The notes under the pieces are model-generated. The model did no database searches and was not told the DNA's origin. It saw only the letters and a list, made by a program, of their open reading frames with translations. A DNA stretch of 7,337 bases, taken from Hyphomicrobiales bacterium. Its GTDB lineage: Bacteria > Pseudomonadota > Alphaproteobacteria > Rhizobiales > Afifellaceae. The stretch covers positions 1-7,337 of the forward strand of contig JACCSN010000873.1 of the NCBI GenBank assembly GCA_013812985.1, in the 5' to 3' direction. Below are positions 6,216 to 7,337 of this stretch, piece after piece (the stretch's first letter is position 1; every line of letters starts with the position of its first letter). A program made the position numbers and the translations under genes.

Positions 6216-7337
6216 ATGAAGACGGTTCGCTTGACCATGGCGCAGGCGCTGGTGCGCTATCTCATAAATCAGAAGACGGAGATCGACGGCGAGATCGTGC
6301 CACTGTTCCCCGGCATCTTCGCCATCTTCGGCCACGGCAACGTCACCTGCCTGTCGGAAGCGCTGGAGGCGGTGAAGGACGAGTTCCCGACCTGGCGCGG
6401 GCAGAACGAGCAGTCGATGGCGCTGGCGGCGATCGGCTTCGCCAAGGCCAAGCGGCGGCGGCAGATCATGGTCGCCCTTTCCTCCATCGGGCCGGGCGCC
6501 GCGAACATGGTCACCGCGGCGGGCACGGCGATGGCCAACCGGCTGCCGGTGCTGCTCCTGGCCGGCGACGTCTTCGCCAATCGCCGACCCGACCCGGTGC
6601 TCCAGCAGGTCGAGCATTTCGGCAACCCGACCACCACCGTGAACGACGCCTTCCGCGCCGTGACGCGCTATTGGGACCGCATCACGCACCCGGAACAAAT
6701 CATCTCGTCGCTGCCGCAGGCGGTGGCCGTCCTGCTCGATCCGGCCGATTGCGGCCCGGTCTTCCTCGGCCTCTGCCAGGACACGCAGGAGCTCGCCTTC
6801 GATTACCCGAAAACCTTCTTCGAGCCGCGGGTGCATCACATCCGCCGCGCCCGGCCCGACAAGGACGAGATTCTCCGCGCGGCGACGCTGCTGAAATCCG
6901 CGCGGAAGCCGCTCGTCATCGCCGGCGGCGGGGTGCGCTATTCCGGCGCGGAGGACGCGATCACCGCGTTCGCCGAGAAGCATGGTCTGCCGGTCGCCGA
7001 GACAATCGCCGGGCGCGCGTCGCTCGTCCACGACCATCCGCAAAATATCGGGCCGATCGGGGTGATCGGCTCGGCGTCGGCCAATGTCCTGGCCGGCGAG
7101 GCTGACGTCATCATCGCGGTCGGCACGCGGCTGCAGGATTTCACCACCGGCTCGTGGTCGGTGTTCTCGCCGGAGGCGGAGTTCGTGGCGATCAATGCCG
7201 GCCGCTTCGACGCGCACAAGCACCGGGCCCACGCGGTCGTGGGAGACGCGCGGGAAAGCCTTGTCGGGCTCGGCGCCGCGCTGGGCTCGTGGAGCGCGGA
7301 CCGCGACTGGATGGAGCGCGCCCGCGATGAATACGGC
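6216..7337 (+). CDS. iolD: 3D-(3,5/4)-trihydroxycyclohexane-1,2-dione hydrolase, partial
   Basis: The first 374 codons of a thiamine-diphosphate enzyme of about 610-640 residues that opens the ring of trihydroxycyclohexane-1,2-dione to 5-deoxy-glucuronate in myo-inositol catabolism. The start MKTVRLTMAQALVRYL is the characteristic IolD N-terminus. It continues with GIFAIFGHGNV (33-43), the ThDP-activating glutamate E65 in RGQNEQSMALAAIGFA, SSIGPGAANMVTAA (89-102), LAGDVFANRRPDPVLQQVE, NDAFRAVTRYWDRI-PEQ, and from about residue 200 the central Rossmann-type domain with KPLVIAGGGVRYSGA, IGVIGSASANVLAGEADVIIAVGTRLQDFTTGS. The C-terminal ThDP-binding domain lies beyond the window. GGGGAGGA (6205-6212) precedes the ATG by three bases, a slightly short spacing. 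Being first after a long upstream region, it may head an iol operon whose other genes (iolE, iolB and others) would lie to the right. Note that the reading frame is the one ending in frame at 7337; larger antisense frames are shadows. Confidence 0.95.
   Translation, partial: MKTVRLTMAQALVRYLINQKTEIDGEIVPLFPGIFAIFGHGNVTCLSEALEAVKDEFPTWRGQNEQSMALAAIGFAKAKRRRQIMVALSSIGPGAANMVTAAGTAMANRLPVLLLAGDVFANRRPDPVLQQVEHFGNPTTTVNDAFRAVTRYWDRITHPEQIISSLPQAVAVLLDPADCGPVFLGLCQDTQELAFDYPKTFFEPRVHHIRRARPDKDEILRAATLLKSARKPLVIAGGGVRYSGAEDAITAFAEKHGLPVAETIAGRASLVHDHPQNIGPIGVIGSASANVLAGEADVIIAVGTRLQDFTTGSWSVFSPEAEFVAINAGRFDAHKHRAHAVVGDARESLVGLGAALGSWSADRDWMERARDEYG

Noticed and set aside
6102..7232. Minus-strand 376-codon open frame opposite iolD
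   Set aside because: It mirrors the iolD coding bias and shows no family motif; IolD on the plus strand is unambiguous.

Overview
The window reads as chromosomal DNA of a GC-rich alphaproteobacterium, most likely a member of the Hyphomicrobiales (rhizobial group). The basis is the base composition, the strong G/C third-position bias with many open antisense frames, and the gene set: split LigC/LigD-type repair genes, pobA, iolD, a DUF29 remnant and a circularly permuted ATP-grasp protein. Genus cannot be read from the sequence alone.

Layout, left to right. (1) 1-1040, minus: a circularly permuted ATP-grasp protein, cut by the window edge at its C-terminal side. Its start is ambiguous and its leader (1041-1289) holds perfect short hairpins. 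(2) 1290-1568, minus: the C-terminal part of a DUF29 protein whose N-terminal part is absent. (3) 1599-2483 and 2486-3574, minus: a tight two-gene unit. An ATP-dependent DNA ligase comes first, followed two bases later by a stand-alone LigD-type polymerase/primase. (4) 3575-3728: a divergent promoter region. (5) 3729-4898, plus: pobA, 4-hydroxybenzoate 3-monooxygenase. (6) 5019-5900, minus: a YdbC-like aldo/keto reductase, convergent with pobA. (7) 5901-6215: a 315-base intergenic region with several palindromes. (8) 6216-7337, plus: the first 374 codons of iolD (inositol catabolism), cut by the right edge.

How the genes work together: only the ligase/polymerase pair is an obvious functional unit, for gap filling and sealing in DNA repair. 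PobA feeds 4-hydroxybenzoate into the protocatechuate branch of the beta-ketoadipate pathway. IolD opens the ring of the inositol breakdown intermediate. The reductase probably acts on a small carbonyl compound. The rest looks like ordinary neighbours on an accessory-leaning stretch of chromosome. I did not find a convincing new multi-gene system. The points most worth a second look are the DUF29 remnant lying in frame behind the polymerase stop, the split ligase/polymerase operon without a phosphoesterase domain, the odd start and hairpin leader of the ATP-grasp gene, the His-to-Asn change in the reductase, and the palindromes upstream of iolD.
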